DNA from: Candidatus Zambryskibacteria bacterium RIFCSPLOWO2_02_FULL_39_14 | GTDB taxonomy: Bacteria > Patescibacteriota > Minisyncoccia > Phycocordibacterales > Zambryskibacteraceae | Length of the DNA stretch: 13,657 nucleotides | Direction of reading: 5' to 3' | Assembly: GCA_001824135.1 (NCBI GenBank) | Contig: MHWM01000014.1 | Span: 7,901-21,557 of the forward strand | In this document: positions 5,931-12,208 of the stretch, piece by piece | How the letters are laid out: the number at the start of each line of letters is the position of its first letter | Numbering within the stretch: position 1 is the stretch's first letter | The notes under the pieces: model-generated | Told to the model about the DNA's origin: nothing | What the model saw: the letters and a program-made list of their open reading frames with translations, nothing else | Databases searched by the model: none | Translations under genes and position numbers: made by a program

Positions 5931-6506
5931 ATGGGTTATTTAATCCCGACAGTTATTGAGAAAAGTCAGTTTGGTGAGAGAGCTTATGATATCTACTCGC
6001 GTCTTTTGCGTGAGCGCATTGTCTTTTTGGGTGGACCTATTGATGATGATGTGGCCAATATAGTTATTGCTCAACTTCTTTTTCTTCAGTCCGAGGATTC
6101 TAAGAAAGATATCTCTCTTTATATAAACTCTCCCGGCGGATCAGCTAGTGCCACTTTAGCCATGATTGATACCATGAACCATATAAAACCTGATGTTTCC
6201 ACAGTCTGTGTTGGTATGGCTGCTTCTGGCGGAGCATGGCTTCTCTCTTCTGGTGCAAAAGGTAAAAGATTTGCTTTACCTAATGCCGAAATAATGATTC
6301 ATCAACCATTGGGAGGAGCTGAAGGTCAGGCTTCAGATATTGAGATTCGTGCCAAACAAATTCTAAAATTGCGTGAAAGTCTTGCTAAAATGATGGCCAA
6401 AAATACTGGACAGAGTTTTGCTCAAATCCAGAAAGATATCGATAGAGATTTCTTCATGAACGTCGAAGAAGCTAAAAAATACGGAATTATTGACAAGATT
6501 TTGTAG
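5931..6506 (+). CDS. clpP: ATP-dependent Clp protease proteolytic subunit
   Basis: A 191-aa ClpP, the serine protease barrel that degrades proteins fed by Clp ATPases. N-terminal YLIPTVIE plus RAYDIYSRLLRERIVFLG and the oxyanion region YINSPGGS are present. The catalytic triad reads S99 (GMAASGGAW), H124 (IMIHQPLGG) and D173 (DRDFFMN). I chose ATG 5931 because it matches the usual mature N-terminus; an in-frame ATG at 5901 would lie inside the terminator stem and add ten residues unlike the family. No Clp ATPase gene is in the window. TATATT at 5914-5919 is a possible -10, overlapping the tail of the preceding terminator, giving a leader of only a few bases. Confidence 0.96.
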   Translation: MGYLIPTVIEKSQFGERAYDIYSRLLRERIVFLGGPIDDDVANIVIAQLLFLQSEDSKKDISLYINSPGGSASATLAMIDTMNHIKPDVSTVCVGMAASGGAWLLSSGAKGKRFALPNAEIMIHQPLGGAEGQASDIEIRAKQILKLRESLAKMMAKNTGQSFAQIQKDIDRDFFMNVEEAKKYGIIDKIL

Positions 6507-6614
6507 CAGTAGTACACTTCGCTTGTTCACTTAAATTAAATTTAGAAAGTTTCTTAATTTCCGACTGACTGTTACGGCTGACTGACCCCTCTGTTACGAC
6601 AGAGAAATACCGAA
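6507..6614 (+). other. clpP-rny spacer with hairpins and short direct repeats
   Basis: The 108-base gap holds an AT-rich hairpin (6538-6548 with 6550-6560, 10 of 11 bp paired); direct repeats GACTGACTG (6563-6571) and CTGACTGAC (6578-6586); CTGTTACG twice (6569-6576, 6591-6598); and a perfect hairpin CTCTGT-TACG-ACAGAG (6589-6604) ending ten bases before the rny ATG. No clear promoter or Shine-Dalgarno was seen. Confidence 0.6.
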
Positions 6615-8144
6615 ATGTCCTTAAAACTAGCGTTATTGCTCGCATTACTTGCCGCATCTGCCGGTATCGGCTTTGGCTATTTGTTGCGCCTGATAATCTC
6701 TCTAGGTAAGAAAGGCTCGATGGAGCTTGATATCAAGCAAATGGAGCTCTCTTCTAGAGAAGAAGCCCAAAGGATTATTTCAGAAGCAGAATCTAGAGCT
6801 AAAGATATTATCCAGAGAACTCAAGTAGAAATTAAAGAACGTGAAGATCGTGCTAAAAAGACCGAAGACCGTTTTATCAAGAAAGAGGAGTTTTTGGATA
6901 AACGCCAACTGGATTTGGATAAAGAAGCTGAAAATGTGAAAAATAAAATTGTTGAACTGCGTACTCTTAGAAAAAAATCGGAAGATCTTATTGAAGCTCG
7001 TGCTACAAGACTTGCTCAAGTGGCAGGCCTTTCTCCTGCTGAAGCCAAAAAGGAACTCTTGAGTAATATAGAAAAAGAATCTGAAGAAGATTTACTTATA
7101 CGCATGCAGAAACTTGAAACCGAAGGACAAGAACGATTTGAGGCTCGTGCCAAAGAAATACTTTCTACAGTTATCCAGAGATTAGCCGTTTCTATATCTG
7201 GCGAAATGATGGCTACTACCATTTCTTTACCTTCCGATGAATTGAAAGGCAAGATTATTGGTAAGGAAGGAAGAAATATCAAAGCCTTTGAACGCGCTAC
7301 TGGTGTAGAAGTTATTGTGGATGATACTCCTAATTCCATTACTCTTTCTTCATATGAACCAGTGCGTAGAGCGGTGGCTAAACTTGCATTAGAAAATTTA
7401 ATTGCAGACGGGCGTATCCAACCAGCTAGGATTGAGGACTTTGTAGTGAAAGCTGTTGCTGAAACAAATAAAATTATTAAAGAGAAGGGTGAACAAGCTG
7501 CTTTAGAGTGTGAAGTTTATAATCTTGATCCTAAACTGCTTTCGATCTTGGGGCGACTTTATTTCCGTTCCAGTTACAGTCAAAATGTATTAGATCACTC
7601 TATAGAAATGAGTCATTTGGCTGGTATGATTGCTGAAGAACTTGGAGCAAATGTTCAAGTGGCTCGAGCGGGAGCTCTTCTCCACGATATTGGTAAGGCT
7701 CTTGATCATGAAGTATCTGGTACTCATGTTGAGATAGGTCGTAGAATTTTACAAAAATTCAATGTCTCAGAAGATGTTATAAAAGCTATGCAAGCGCATC
7801 ATGGTGAATATTCATATGAGACTATTGAATCTGTTATTGTTCAGACTGTAGATGCTATATCGGGTGCTCGGCCGGGTGCTCGTAGAGACACTGTAGAACA
7901 TTATCTTAAAAGATTGGGAGATCTGGAAGCAATTGCTCTGTCTTTTGAAGGTGTAGAGAAAGCTTATGCTCTACAGGCCGGTCGCGAGATACGCATCTTT
8001 GTGTTACCGGAGAAAATTTCTGACTTAGAAGCTAAAAAAATGGCTAGGGATATAGCTTTACGCATTGAAAATGAGCTTAAATACCCCGGTGAAATAAAGG
8101 TCAATGTCATCCGTGAAGCCAGATCAGTAGAGTTTGCTAGATAA
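6615..8144 (+). CDS. rny: Ribonuclease Y
   Basis: A 509-aa RNase Y, the membrane-anchored endoribonuclease that starts mRNA decay in many bacteria lacking RNase E. Order of parts: N-terminal transmembrane helix at about 4-27; a long charged coiled coil at about 35-190; a KH domain at about 205-275 with KIIGKEGRNIKAFE (213-226); and an HD domain with H328 (LDHSIEMSHLA), the H357-D358 pair (ALLHDIGKALDHE) and D413 (VDAISGARPGARR). The C-terminus YPGEIKVNVIREARSVEFA is the usual end. Length and order match the family. Adjacent clpP could be co-transcribed. A six-pair hairpin lies ten bases before the ATG. No Shine-Dalgarno is seen. Confidence 0.97.
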   Translation: MSLKLALLLALLAASAGIGFGYLLRLIISLGKKGSMELDIKQMELSSREEAQRIISEAESRAKDIIQRTQVEIKEREDRAKKTEDRFIKKEEFLDKRQLDLDKEAENVKNKIVELRTLRKKSEDLIEARATRLAQVAGLSPAEAKKELLSNIEKESEEDLLIRMQKLETEGQERFEARAKEILSTVIQRLAVSISGEMMATTISLPSDELKGKIIGKEGRNIKAFERATGVEVIVDDTPNSITLSSYEPVRRAVAKLALENLIADGRIQPARIEDFVVKAVAETNKIIKEKGEQAALECEVYNLDPKLLSILGRLYFRSSYSQNVLDHSIEMSHLAGMIAEELGANVQVARAGALLHDIGKALDHEVSGTHVEIGRRILQKFNVSEDVIKAMQAHHGEYSYETIESVIVQTVDAISGARPGARRDTVEHYLKRLGDLEAIALSFEGVEKAYALQAGREIRIFVLPEKISDLEAKKMARDIALRIENELKYPGEIKVNVIREARSVEFAR

Positions 8145-8156
8145 GAGTGTTTCTAT

Positions 8157-8189
8157 ACCACATACGAAATCTCTGGTTTCGTATGTGGT
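8157..8189 (+). other. Perfect 13-bp hairpin after rny, without a U-run
   Basis: ACCACATACGAAA (8157-8169) pairs fully with TTTCGTATGTGGT (8177-8189) around loop TCTCTGG. It starts 13 bases after the rny stop. GGCAGAAAAAGG follows, so there is no terminator U-tract on this strand. It may protect or define the rny mRNA 3' end. Confidence 0.75.
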
Positions 8190-8211
8190 GGCAGAAAAAG
8201 GTGGTCTAGTA

Positions 8212-8263
8212 TATAATCAAGAGTGAGTCTATACCTGTCTGATACAGGCAGGCGTGTTATAGA
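8212..8263 (+). promoter_or_regulatory. HU promoter region with two candidate -10 elements and dyads
   Basis: TATAAT at 8212-8217 is a perfect -10 with a poor -35. A second candidate is TGT-TATAGA (8255-8263). Between them CCTGT-CTGAT-ACAGG (8234-8248) is an inverted repeat, and TCTATA (8228-8233) pairs with TATAGA (8258-8263). A further 15-bp palindrome, GTTTATT-A-AATAAAC (8269-8283), lies just before the ATG. A regulated leader or operator is plausible; which promoter is used cannot be decided. Confidence 0.5.
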
Positions 8264-8292
8264 ATCAGGTTTATTAAATAAACTAGTAGATA

Positions 8293-8565
8293 ATGAATAA
8301 GGTAGATATTGCAAATGCAGTGCACGACAAACTCGGTGGCACTAAAGTACAAGCGGAAGAAGTGGTAGATACCGTGATTGATTCTATCGTTTCAACTCTC
8401 AAGAAGGGTGGCGAGGTATCAATTGCTGGTTTAGGTATCTTCTCAACTAAAGTTCGCGCAGCACGTCAGGCTCGGAATCCTCGCACTGGTCAGGCTATCT
8501 CTGTTCCATCAATGCGAGTACCTAAGTTCCGTCCTGCTAAAGGGCTAAAAGAAGCTGTTAAATAA
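8293..8565 (+). CDS. hup: HU-family DNA-binding protein
   Basis: A 90-aa HU/IHF-fold protein of exactly the usual length. Seen: MNKVDIANAVHDKLGGTKVQAEEVVDTVIDSI (N-terminal helices), the KGGEVSIAGLGIFSTKVRAARQARNPRTGQ core with the DNA-contacting beta arm (about 52-75, R/K-rich, with NPRTG and the arm-tip proline), and C-terminal VPKFRPAKGLKEAVK. HU dimers bend and compact DNA without strict sequence specificity. It stands alone, with a promoter region rich in dyads and a strong terminator. IHF is a formal alternative, but the sequence reads as HU. Confidence 0.95.
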   Translation: MNKVDIANAVHDKLGGTKVQAEEVVDTVIDSIVSTLKKGGEVSIAGLGIFSTKVRAARQARNPRTGQAISVPSMRVPKFRPAKGLKEAVK

Positions 8566-8574
8566 TTCTAAAAT

Positions 8575-8620
8575 TTTCACAAACAAAAAACTCCCAATTG
8601 GGAGTTTTTTGTTTGTGAAA
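8575..8620. terminator. Perfect 46-bp palindrome, two-way terminator
   Basis: Each half of 23 bases is the exact complement of the other, centred on CCCAA-TTGGG, with A6 and T6 runs inside the arms. It lies 9 bases after the HU stop and 4 bases from the stop of the converging CCA-adding enzyme gene, so it can end both transcripts. Confidence 0.95.
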
Positions 8621-8624
8621 CAAG

Positions 8625-10100
8625 TTATTTTACTTTATATTCTTCTCTGATTTTTTCAACCTCCTTTTCTTCTTCATTTACATTTTTCGTACGAGCAGTT
8701 TCTCCAAGATGCATTAATTCTTTTGGCGACAGTTTATGTAACTCGCCTACCCTTTTCTCTAAGTATAAGCGATCATTAAGTTTAGGATCCTCAAGCACTT
8801 CTGATAGTAAGATTTCTAAAATGAAACCTATAAGAGGACCCGGTCCTGTTTTAGTTAGATTCATGATGTCACTCCCCTTTATGACAAGTTGTTTGACAGA
8901 CACAGGATCTCGCAGTACCTCTTCAATCATCGATTTATATTTACGCAGACGATATGGAGTTTCTTTCGGTCGACCTGTGCCGATACGATCTGCCGTGCGC
9001 ACATCTATAAGATCCCAAATTAAATCCGTACCGACATTACGTACGATGCGACGAACTGCGCTAAGAGTAATCTCTTCAGTGTCCGAGAAAAACATGTGCC
9101 AACGCACCAATTTAACTACTTTATCAATTATTTCTTTAGAAAATTTTAAATCTGAAAGAATGTTTCTTGCTAGACGCGATCCGACAACCTCATGTCCATA
9201 GAAAGTCCATTGGTTATTCTTCCAAACTCTGGTGTGTGGTTTGGCTATATCGTGGAAGAGGGCTGAAAGGCGTACGTGTAACGAGAATTTCTTCTTGGCG
9301 GCATGGTCCAAGCTTCTAAGTAAGTGCTCCCAGACTGTGTAGATATGGGCTTTGTTCTGCTCTACTCCTATTCCCTTCTCAAGTTCTGGGGAGATAAATT
9401 TTATGAGCTTCAGGCGAGCAGAAAGTTCTAAAGCAAGAGCTGGAGCATCTGACATTATTATTTTTATAAACTCATCACGTACACGTTCGCGCGAGATGTG
9501 CTTTAAGAGTTCAGAGTATTTGGCTATAGCTGTTTGAGTGTCATGTTCTATGGCGAAGTTGAGTTCACTAGCTAGACGAAGCGCCCGTAACATACGAAGA
9601 GCATCTTCATTAAATCTCTCTTCAGCCTTGCCAACGGTGCGAATTAATTTTTTCTCAATATCTTTTTGGCCACCGAACAAGTCGAGTAATTCACCCGTTT
9701 CGATATTATAAGCAAGTGCATTTATGGTAAAGTCTCTGCGTGCCAGATCATCTTCTATAGTTTTACCCCACTCCACCTTATCTGGTCTGCGGAAATCCGA
9801 GTATCCAGACTCGAGTCTATATGGTGTAACCTCTACAGTATGAAGTGTCTTGTCAGTAGTATTTTCGTTTACGATTCCCACTGTACCGTAGGTATTTTCG
9901 TAAAATGTTTTTGGGAATAGTTTTATAATCTCTTCCGGTCTAGCATTTGTAGCTATATCCCAGTCTTTCGGCTCTTTTCCTATCACCAAGTCTCGCACGC
10001 ATCCTCCTACTAGATAATTTTCAAACTTGGCATGTGAAAGAGCAAGTGAGATGTCATTCACTTCTTTTGGAATTTTGAATTTATATCCAGTATTTTTCAT
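8625..10100 (-). CDS. cca: CCA tRNA nucleotidyltransferase / poly(A) polymerase family protein with HD domain
   Basis: A 491-aa class II nucleotidyltransferase that most likely adds or repairs the 3' CCA of tRNAs. Motifs: GGCVRD (32-37); DWD metal aspartates D46 and D48; RRDFTINALAYN (121-132); RFNEDALRMLRALRLASEL (162-180), holding the EDxxR template motif (E165, D166, R169). An HD domain follows with H283-D284 (LFHDIAKP) and H303-E304 (YGHE), as in bacterial CCA enzymes carrying phosphohydrolase activity. The C-terminal tail from about 465 is charged and Lys/Glu-rich. A poly(A) polymerase role cannot be excluded from sequence. Five of the six tRNA genes here lack an encoded CCA, which makes this enzyme necessary for them. 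It has its own extended -10 promoter. Confidence 0.93.
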   Translation of the reverse strand: MKNTGYKFKIPKEVNDISLALSHAKFENYLVGGCVRDLVIGKEPKDWDIATNARPEEIIKLFPKTFYENTYGTVGIVNENTTDKTLHTVEVTPYRLESGYSDFRRPDKVEWGKTIEDDLARRDFTINALAYNIETGELLDLFGGQKDIEKKLIRTVGKAEERFNEDALRMLRALRLASELNFAIEHDTQTAIAKYSELLKHISRERVRDEFIKIIMSDAPALALELSARLKLIKFISPELEKGIGVEQNKAHIYTVWEHLLRSLDHAAKKKFSLHVRLSALFHDIAKPHTRVWKNNQWTFYGHEVVGSRLARNILSDLKFSKEIIDKVVKLVRWHMFFSDTEEITLSAVRRIVRNVGTDLIWDLIDVRTADRIGTGRPKETPYRLRKYKSMIEEVLRDPVSVKQLVIKGSDIMNLTKTGPGPLIGFILEILLSEVLEDPKLNDRLYLEKRVGELHKLSPKELMHLGETARTKNVNEEEKEVEKIREEYKVK

Positions 10101-10106
10101 TAAACA

Positions 10107-10115
10107 ATTTTAGCA
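10107..10115 (-). promoter_or_regulatory. Extended -10 directly before the CCA-enzyme gene
   Basis: On the minus strand TGC-TAAAAT, then exactly six bases, then ATG. No -35 is evident. The spacing equals that at rpsO and predicts an mRNA that starts at the ATG. Confidence 0.55.
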
Positions 10116-10134
10116 AGTTATATTTAGTAAGATA

Positions 10135-10150
10135 TTTTATCTAGATAAAA
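10135..10150. repeat. 16-bp palindrome between pilin and CCA-enzyme genes
   Basis: TTTTATCTAGATAAAA is a perfect dyad in the 55-base gap, 5 bases past the pilin stop. It could be a weak terminator for the pilin transcript or a protein-binding site for the CCA-enzyme promoter. Confidence 0.5.
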
Positions 10151-10155
10151 ATAAA

Positions 10156-10671
10156 TTATCTTTGAGAAACAACATAGACGGCGTAATTATTTGAAGGATC
10201 GAAATTACACCAATCACCACTATTATCTAACCATATATAAATGGCTCCACCGCCACAAGTATCATTTGCAACATTCTCTAGCTTGGTCATCAGCCAATAT
10301 TTAGTGCCGTCAAGACCATAATAATGATAAACCCAACCAGAAGCAGCTAGAGGAGTTGGATTGTGAGGCATAGTCATAAATTCATTTAATCCCGGAATCC
10401 AGTTTGACCCCTGACTGTCACGACACCATGAGTCAGAGCTCTGACCTCCACAGTTTGATGTAGATATCGGATAGATTCCATATTTTGAGTAATATAATTC
10501 TAGAGAAGCAGATAATTGATTTAACTCTATACGACGTCTAGCATCTCTAGATTTTTTGTGGGATGAATTTAAAGAAGCTATGATAACTGATGACAAAATA
10601 CCAACTATAGCAATTGTTACTATGAGTTCTATAACAGTGAATCCTTTTTTTGTAATTATATGGTAATTCAT
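10156..10671 (-). CDS. Type IV pilin-like (pseudopilin) protein
   Basis: A 171-aa prepilin. A short basic leader ends in TKKG10, with the prepilin peptidase cut before F11, then the type III signal helix FTVIELIVTIAIVGILSSVI with the conserved E15 (Glu5 of the mature protein). The amphipathic helix continues through SRDARRRIELNQLSASLELYYSKYGIYP, as in GspG/PilE-like small pilins. Four cysteines, C74, C83, C139 and C155, could form two disulfides. It is a paralog of the plus-strand pilin at 11159, sharing the SRDA..R...QL...LELYY..YG.YP core and a Cys...Trp-Cys loop. No assembly ATPase, platform protein or prepilin peptidase is in the window. An AT-rich upstream region offers several weak -10s but no clear promoter; tRNA-Arg lies upstream on the same strand. 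Confidence 0.9.
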   Translation of the reverse strand: MNYHIITKKGFTVIELIVTIAIVGILSSVIIASLNSSHKKSRDARRRIELNQLSASLELYYSKYGIYPISTSNCGGQSSDSWCRDSQGSNWIPGLNEFMTMPHNPTPLAASGWVYHYYGLDGTKYWLMTKLENVANDTCGGGAIYIWLDNSGDWCNFDPSNNYAVYVVSQR

Positions 10672-10723
10672 TTTTATATTTAATATTTATAACTTTATTT
10701 GTGTTGTGTTACTTACTATACTG

Positions 10724-10795
10724 TGCACCCGGCAGGACTCGAACCCACAATAACGCGTCCGAAGCGCGTCGTGATATCCATTTCACCACGGGTGC
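10724..10795 (-). tRNA. tRNA-Arg(UCG)
   Basis: A 72-nt cloverleaf: acceptor GCACCCG/CGGGTGC, D stem GTGA/TCAC, anticodon stem ACGCG/CGCGT with loop CTTCGGA (anticodon TCG), T arm GTGGG-TTCGAGT-CCTGC with two wobble pairs, discriminator A. It reads CGA and probably other CGN Arg codons. CCA is not encoded. Confidence 0.97.
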
Positions 10796-10799
10796 AGCG

Positions 10800-10818
10800 C
10801 TTGCCACAAGGTGGCAAG
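10800..10818. other. 8-bp hairpin just upstream of tRNA-Arg
   Basis: CTTGCCAC-AAG-GTGGCAAG, a perfect stem four bases before the tRNA 5' end. It would sit in the tRNA 5' leader next to the RNase P site, and is also close to the divergent promoter at 10849. Role unknown. Confidence 0.65.
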
Positions 10819-10848
10819 GTGCAATGCAGTTATCCTACATGAATTCTT

Positions 10849-10857
10849 TGCTATAAT
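10849..10857 (+). promoter_or_regulatory. Extended -10 promoter of the membrane protein-pilin operon
   Basis: TGC-TATAAT, perfect -10 with TGN. TTATCC (10830-10835) is a weak -35 at 16 bp. The ATG at 10867 is nine bases past the -10, so the leader is at most two or three bases. Confidence 0.6.
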
Positions 10858-10866
10858 CTAATACTG

Positions 10867-11151
10867 ATGGATACGGAGGAAAATAAGAAAGTTGTTTTTG
10901 AAACAGATAATTGGAGAGCCGAATCATTTGCACGTTCGACATCTAGGTCTGGTATAATTGGTTTAGTCATCAAACTTTCCGGTGGTCGGATTAAAAATGA
11001 TAAGCAAGCAAATGTGGTTTTAGTTGTAATATCCGTGTTCATATTTATTGTTTCCATCTTTGTTTTTATACAAATTTTCCGTTCTTCAGTTGTAGTACCG
11101 ACAGATACTCCTATACCAGCTGGTTCTGATGACCCAAATTATTATATTTAA
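10867..11151 (+). CDS. Small single-pass membrane protein upstream of a pilin gene
   Basis: A 94-aa protein with a polar, charged N-terminal half (1-47), one transmembrane segment at about 49-71 (NVVLVVISVFIFIVSIFVFIQ) and a short Pro/Thr/Asp-rich tail (VPTDTPIPAGSDDPNYYI). The positive-inside rule (RIKNDK before the helix) suggests N-in, tail outside. The pilin gene starts seven bases after its stop, so they are surely co-transcribed, which suggests a link with pilus assembly or display (inference). No family is recognised. Confidence 0.82.
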   Translation: MDTEENKKVVFETDNWRAESFARSTSRSGIIGLVIKLSGGRIKNDKQANVVLVVISVFIFIVSIFVFIQIFRSSVVVPTDTPIPAGSDDPNYYI

Positions 11152-11158
11152 TCAATCT

Positions 11159-11719
11159 ATGCGTACCAAAGGATTTACACTCGTGGAGCTTATGGTAGTC
11201 GTGGCTATAGTCAGTCTCTTATCTAGTATTGTTTCTGTGTCTCTTTCCACTGCGCGTAGTAAGGGTAGGGATGCACAGAGAATTACTGAAATAAGGCAAT
11301 TACAAGGCGCTCTGGAATTGTATTATCTCCAATACGGACATTATCCTCTTTCTTTGAATTGTAACGCTAATACACCTAATAATCTTTGGTGTAATAGTGT
11401 TGAGTCTCTACATTATTCGGGTGTTTGGGTACGAGATAGCGGTGTAAAGGGAATATTGGTCCCGCAATTTATTACTCATGAGCCGATTGATCCTAGTCAA
11501 ACAACGTCAGTCAACTGGCCTCCGGTGGGTGGTCGCACATATTTCTATTTTTCTGATGGGTATGGTGGTTCTGGGCAATGGTATATGATTGTCTATGGTT
11601 TAGAGAATCCAAACAATGCTTTAGAAAGTAGTGACGGTGTAATTGCTCCGAATGGTACTTATTTTCACTATGGTAATGGTATCAACGGAATTATTACAGT
11701 CGGTAGAAGTACTAGATAG
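11159..11719 (+). CDS. Type IV pilin-like (pseudopilin) protein
   Basis: A 186-aa prepilin. I chose ATG 11159 because it gives the usual short leader MRTKG with peptidase cleavage before F6; an ATG at 11129 would add ten residues and overlap the upstream gene. FTLVELMVVVAIVSLLSS is the conserved N-terminal helix with E10 (Glu5 of the mature protein). RSKGRDAQRITEIRQLQGALELYYLQYGHYP matches the other pilin in this window. C68 and C78 (LNC...LWC) could form one disulfide. The C-terminal half is Gly/Tyr/Asn-rich and probably beta-structured and exposed. It is second in an operon with the 94-aa membrane protein. No terminator follows; its stop lies five bases from the end of convergent tRNA-Gly. 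Confidence 0.9.
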   Translation: MRTKGFTLVELMVVVAIVSLLSSIVSVSLSTARSKGRDAQRITEIRQLQGALELYYLQYGHYPLSLNCNANTPNNLWCNSVESLHYSGVWVRDSGVKGILVPQFITHEPIDPSQTTSVNWPPVGGRTYFYFSDGYGGSGQWYMIVYGLENPNNALESSDGVIAPNGTYFHYGNGINGIITVGRSTR

Positions 11720-11723
11720 TTGT

Positions 11724-11797
11724 TGGTGCGACTAGGGAGAATCGAACTCCCATCTCGTCCTTGGCAAGGACGCATTCTACCACTAAACCATAGTCGC
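11724..11797 (-). tRNA. tRNA-Gly(GCC), CCA encoded
   Basis: The 71-nt body spans 11727-11797: acceptor GCGACTA/TAGTCGC, D arm GTTT-AGTGGTA-GAAT, anticodon stem CGTCC/GGACG with loop TTGCCAA (anticodon GCC), T arm GGGAG-TTCGATT-CTCCC, discriminator A. CCA follows directly at 11724-11726, the only one of the six tRNA genes here to have it; it may be chance. It reads GGC and GGU. Confidence 0.97.
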
Positions 11798-11812
11798 TTG
11801 TCTCGCCGAAAC

Positions 11813-11818
11813 TTTATA
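11813..11818 (-). promoter_or_regulatory. Possible -10 for tRNA-Gly(GCC)
   Basis: TATAAA on the minus strand, within the 12-bp palindrome CTTTATATAAAG (11812-11823), placed to start transcription about eight bases before the tRNA. The -35 region is weak. Confidence 0.35.
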
Positions 11819-11872
11819 TAAAGAACTGGCAAGTTAAAAGATAATAACGTATTTAGAAAAAAAAATCGATAT

Positions 11873-11901
11873 TTGGAAATCATCTTTTCGCATGATACTA
11901 T
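11873..11901 (+). promoter_or_regulatory. Promoter of the tRNA-Pro cluster
   Basis: TTGGAA (11873-11878), 17 bp, TACTAT (11896-11901), with TGA before the -10 as an extended element. The expected start is near 11908, about 12 bases before the first tRNA. The downstream AAGCATTGT (11902-11910) is identical to that after the nusA -10 (2932-2940). Confidence 0.6.
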
Positions 11902-11919
11902 AAGCATTGTTTCTCATAA

Positions 11920-11990
11920 CGGAGTGTAGTACAGCGGTAGTATACACGATTCGGGTTCGTGAGACCCGAGTTCGATTCTCGGCACTCCGA
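11920..11990 (+). tRNA. tRNA-Pro(CGG)
   Basis: 71 nt: acceptor CGGAGTG/CACTCCG, D arm GTAC-AGCGGTA-GTAT, anticodon stem CACGA/TCGTG with loop TTCGGGT (anticodon CGG), T arm CCGAG-TTCGATT-CTCGG, discriminator A, no CCA. First of three tandem proline tRNAs; it reads CCG. Confidence 0.96.
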
Positions 11991-11999
11991 ACGTTGAGT

Positions 12000-12066
12000 T
12001 ATGACGGGCCTTCGCCATGTCATAGTTAGACGAAGCTCGCCTACGCTCTTCCGAACTTTAGCGTAG
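12000..12066 (+). other. Two hairpins in the spacer between the first two tRNA-Pro genes
   Basis: TATGAC (12000-12005) pairs with GTCATA (12019-12024), enclosing GGC-CTTC-GCC. CTACGCT (12041-12047) pairs with AGCGTAG (12060-12066). The second ends six bases before tRNA-Pro(UGG). The CTTCG/CGAAG words resemble those in other spacers of the window. Confidence 0.65.
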
Positions 12067-12072
12067 CGAAGA

Positions 12073-12143
12073 CGGGGCGTAGTATAGTGGTAGTATACAT
12101 GCTTTGGGAGCATGAGGTTCGAGTTCGATTCTCGGCGCCCCGA
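12073..12143 (+). tRNA. tRNA-Pro(UGG)
   Basis: 71 nt: acceptor CGGGGCG/CGCCCCG, D arm GTAT-AGTGGTA-GTAT, anticodon stem CATGC/GCATG with loop TTTGGGA (anticodon TGG), a T arm closing on TTCGATT, discriminator A, no CCA. Reads CCA and probably further CCN codons. Nearly identical D and T regions show common origin with its two neighbours. Confidence 0.97.
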
Positions 12144-12172
12144 AAGAATATAAGAGATAAGAATATAAGAGA
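12144..12172 (+). repeat. Tandem 14-bp repeat in the spacer
   Basis: AAGAATATAAGAGA occurs at 12144-12157 and 12159-12172, period 15. The rest of the 65-base spacer holds only a weak TTACC/GGTAA pair. Confidence 0.8.
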
Positions 12173-12208
12173 CTAAATGGGCTTACCTCATCGAGACTTT
12201 GGTAAAGA

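Noticed and set aside
12144..12172. Possible CRISPR-like array
   Set aside because: Only two 14-bp copies with a one-base gap: no spacers and no cas genes in the window. It is a simple tandem repeat.
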